Shown piece by piece: positions 62,558 through 64,000 of a DNA stretch of 64,000 nt. The notes below the pieces were generated by a model. It was not told where the DNA came from, made no database searches, and saw nothing but the letters and a program-made list of their open reading frames with translations. A program made the position numbers and the translations under genes. This DNA is from Bacteroidota bacterium (lineage in GTDB: Bacteria; Bacteroidota; Rhodothermia; JANXDC01), in assembly GCA_025998875.1 (NCBI GenBank), contig AP024675.1:755589-819588 (forward strand), in the 5' to 3' direction. The first letter of the stretch is position 1; the number at the start of each line of letters is the position of its first letter.

Positions 62558-63803
62558 GGTGCTCGTCATCGGCGCCGGACCGGCCGGGCTTTCGGCGGCC
62601 GTCGCCTCTGCCCGGGAGGGCTGTCGAGTAGGGCTCCTGGATGCCGCTCCCCGCCTGGGCGGGGCCATAGGCCCACCCACGAGGCGATCGGGCCGCTATG
62701 GGAAGCTCTGGTCCGAAGTGGCCCGCCTGCGCGCCAGGGGGCTTCTGGAGATCTGGCCCACAGCCGCCGTGGTCTTCGCCTCCGCGGATTCGCTCTGTTT
62801 CGGCGTCCACCGGCCGGGACGCCTGGACCTCTTTGAGGCCGAACGCGTCGTGCTCGCCACAGGCGCGCGGGAACGGTTCTGGCCGGTTCCCGGATGGACC
62901 CTGCCGGGTGTTTTCGGGGTGGGCGGCTTGCAAGCCCTCTGCAAGGAGGGATGGCCCATCTCAGGAATCCCTGTCGTGCTGGCGGGATCCGGCCCCCTGC
63001 TGTGGTTTGTGGCCTCGGATTTGTCGCGACGCGGGGCGCGTCTGGAACTCGTACTCGAACAGCACAGCCCCCTGCGCTGGATGTCCATGTTGCTTCAGGC
63101 GGGAACCTGGCTGCGGATCCGGCAGGCACTGCGTCTGTGGAAAGGGCTTGCGCCCGCGCGCCTGCGTTGGAACAGCTGGCCTGTGGAAATCCAGGGGGAC
63201 GGCCAGGTAGAGGCACTGCGCTGGGTGGATGCCCGGGGTCGGTCGGGTCGGATCGCGTGCCGCTACGTAGGGCTTGGATACGGGCTTGTGCCCAATACGG
63301 AAGTGGCCGAACTCATGGAGCTCGCCTGCTCTCCAGATGGGTTCGTCTCCGTAGATGCGGACATGCAGACTTCTCGCAGAGGCGTTTACGCGGCTGGAGA
63401 GCTGACCGGCATCGGGGGCATGCCCAAAGCCCTCCTGGAGGGGCTTATAGCCGGCCGGAAAGCCGCCGGAGCGCCCGTTCCCATCCCGTGGCGGATGAGG
63501 AACTCCCTGGAAAAGCGCTTCGCCTCTCGGCTTGCGCCCCTGCTGGCGCCCAGAAGGGAACTGCGGGAGCATATCCGGGCCGAAGAGATCATCTGTCGCT
63601 GCGAGGACGTGTCCTGGTCAGCGCTTATGCCCTGCGAAGACGGACCCACGGCGAAACTGCAGACCCGCTGCGGCATGGGGCCTTGCCAGGGGCGGGTCTG
63701 TGGGCCTATCCTGCAGATGCTCCGGGGATGGAAACTCAGCACGCCTCGGCCGCCTCTGTTTCCCCTCCCGGCAGGTCTCTGGTCCCAATGGAAAGGAGTA
63801 TAG
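62547..63803 (+). CDS. FAD/NAD(P)-type oxidoreductase with C-terminal iron-sulfur motif, hydroxyproline dehydrogenase subunit
   Basis: This 418-residue protein has a Rossmann FAD fold (MRYEVLVIGAGPAGLSAAVA), ERVVLATGARERFWPVPGWT, a second nucleotide-binding part and GVYAAGELTGIGGMPKALLE. The C-terminus carries a cysteine motif, CRCEDVSW followed by CGMGPCQGRVC, typical of the [2Fe-2S] domain in the alpha subunit of HcnA-like and D-hydroxyproline dehydrogenases. It is the electron-transfer partner of the preceding two genes. The deaminase gene follows three bases later. Confidence 0.9.
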   Translation: MRYEVLVIGAGPAGLSAAVASAREGCRVGLLDAAPRLGGAIGPPTRRSGRYGKLWSEVARLRARGLLEIWPTAAVVFASADSLCFGVHRPGRLDLFEAERVVLATGARERFWPVPGWTLPGVFGVGGLQALCKEGWPISGIPVVLAGSGPLLWFVASDLSRRGARLELVLEQHSPLRWMSMLLQAGTWLRIRQALRLWKGLAPARLRWNSWPVEIQGDGQVEALRWVDARGRSGRIACRYVGLGYGLVPNTEVAELMELACSPDGFVSVDADMQTSRRGVYAAGELTGIGGMPKALLEGLIAGRKAAGAPVPIPWRMRNSLEKRFASRLAPLLAPRRELREHIRAEEIICRCEDVSWSALMPCEDGPTAKLQTRCGMGPCQGRVCGPILQMLRGWKLSTPRPPLFPLPAGLWSQWKGV

Positions 63804-63806
63804 CCC

Positions 63807-64000
63807 ATGTCCCCCACCTGGACTGGCGTCATACCCGCCGTTACTACTCCGTTTGCCCCCGACGGCTCGGTCGATTATGGGCTCTTTGCCCATCACGTGC
63901 GCTGGCTCCTGGCACACGGCTGTTCAGGCCTCATCCTGGCTGGCTCGTTGGGCGAGGGGGCCACACTGGAGCCCGGAGAGAAACTGCGCCTCCTGGAGGT
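63807..64000 (+). CDS. Dihydrodipicolinate synthase-family protein, likely 1-pyrroline-4-hydroxy-2-carboxylate deaminase (C-terminus cut)
   Basis: About 64 residues are visible before the window ends. They match the start of the DapA/NAL TIM-barrel family: TWTGVIPAVTTPFAPDGSVD, then GLILAGSLGEGATLEPGEK. In hydroxyproline catabolism a member of this family deaminates and dehydrates the pyrroline product to 2-oxoglutarate semialdehyde. A strong AAAGGAG site lies eight bases before the ATG. Context, not sequence, sets the substrate. Confidence 0.85.
   Translation, partial: MSPTWTGVIPAVTTPFAPDGSVDYGLFAHHVRWLLAHGCSGLILAGSLGEGATLEPGEKLRLLE

Overview
This 64 kb window is a GC-rich, densely packed bacterial chromosome segment. 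I see no phage, insertion sequence, CRISPR array or rRNA. It most likely comes from the Bacteroidota/Rhodothermota side of the tree. Evidence for that: a DUF4295 gene next to rpmB and rpmG; a PorV-like outer-membrane protein beside a protein with a type IX (FlgD-like) sorting tail; a FadL-type porin paired with an SGNH esterase; a Tgt lacking the zinc cysteines; and repeated promoters with a -33 TTG and a -7 TAnnTTTG element instead of a plain sigma-70 box. Unlike many Bacteroidota, many genes here also have a clear GGAGG ribosome site. Species cannot be named from the sequence alone.

Layout. 1-10.6 kb (minus strand): an OPT transporter cut by the left edge, SGNH esterase, FadL porin, Ca2+/Na+ exchanger, secreted M28 peptidase, nadA, DUF4295, rpmG, a secreted Xaa-Pro aminopeptidase and rpmB. 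10.6-12.3 kb: an HxlR regulator divergent from doxX and a CatE-like dioxygenase, resembling the quinone/catechol-response module of Bacillus. 12.4-17.9 kb: a PD40 propeller protein, two tandem GH130 enzymes, a Gfo/Idh/MocA oxidoreductase and a small secreted protein. 18-23.9 kb: clpB, a SpoIID-like protein, crcB, DUF190, a small sigma factor and tRNA-Leu(TAA). 24-27.5 kb: a three-gene envelope operon (lipoprotein, type IX cargo, PorV-like). 27.5-31.6 kb: pyrC, gcvT, tatD, sdaAB and tRNA-Ser(GGA). 31.7-38.6 kb: a futalosine-route menaquinone cluster (UbiD-like, UbiX-like, mqnE, mqnA, mqnC) with an unknown membrane protein and a histidine phosphatase between them. 38.7-46.7 kb: a DksA-like protein, tgt, a PTS IIA protein, hisS, lgt, an RlmB-type methyltransferase and uvrA. 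46.7-54.7 kb (minus): a compact haem operon hemA-hemC-hemD-hemE-hemN-hemH-hemY. 54.8-58.1 kb: mntH, gltX and a ComEA-like protein. 58.2-64 kb: an L-2-hydroxyglutarate oxidase-like gene, a PAS-AraC regulator and a divergent hydroxyproline catabolic operon cut by the right edge.

How the parts fit. Menaquinone and haem synthesis together serve a respiratory chain. Having both oxygen-independent HemN and oxygen-dependent HemY suggests life across changing oxygen levels. Secreted peptidases, the Xaa-Pro aminopeptidase and the hydroxyproline pathway suggest growth on proline- or collagen-rich peptides, with OPT as a plausible importer. The most interesting candidates for follow-up are the HxlR-doxX-catE module with its operator and internal terminator, the crcB-DUF190-sigma operon with an unexplained structured leader, the PAS-AraC-controlled hydroxyproline operon, and the promoter grammar recoverable from this one window. 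I found no system that I would call wholly new.
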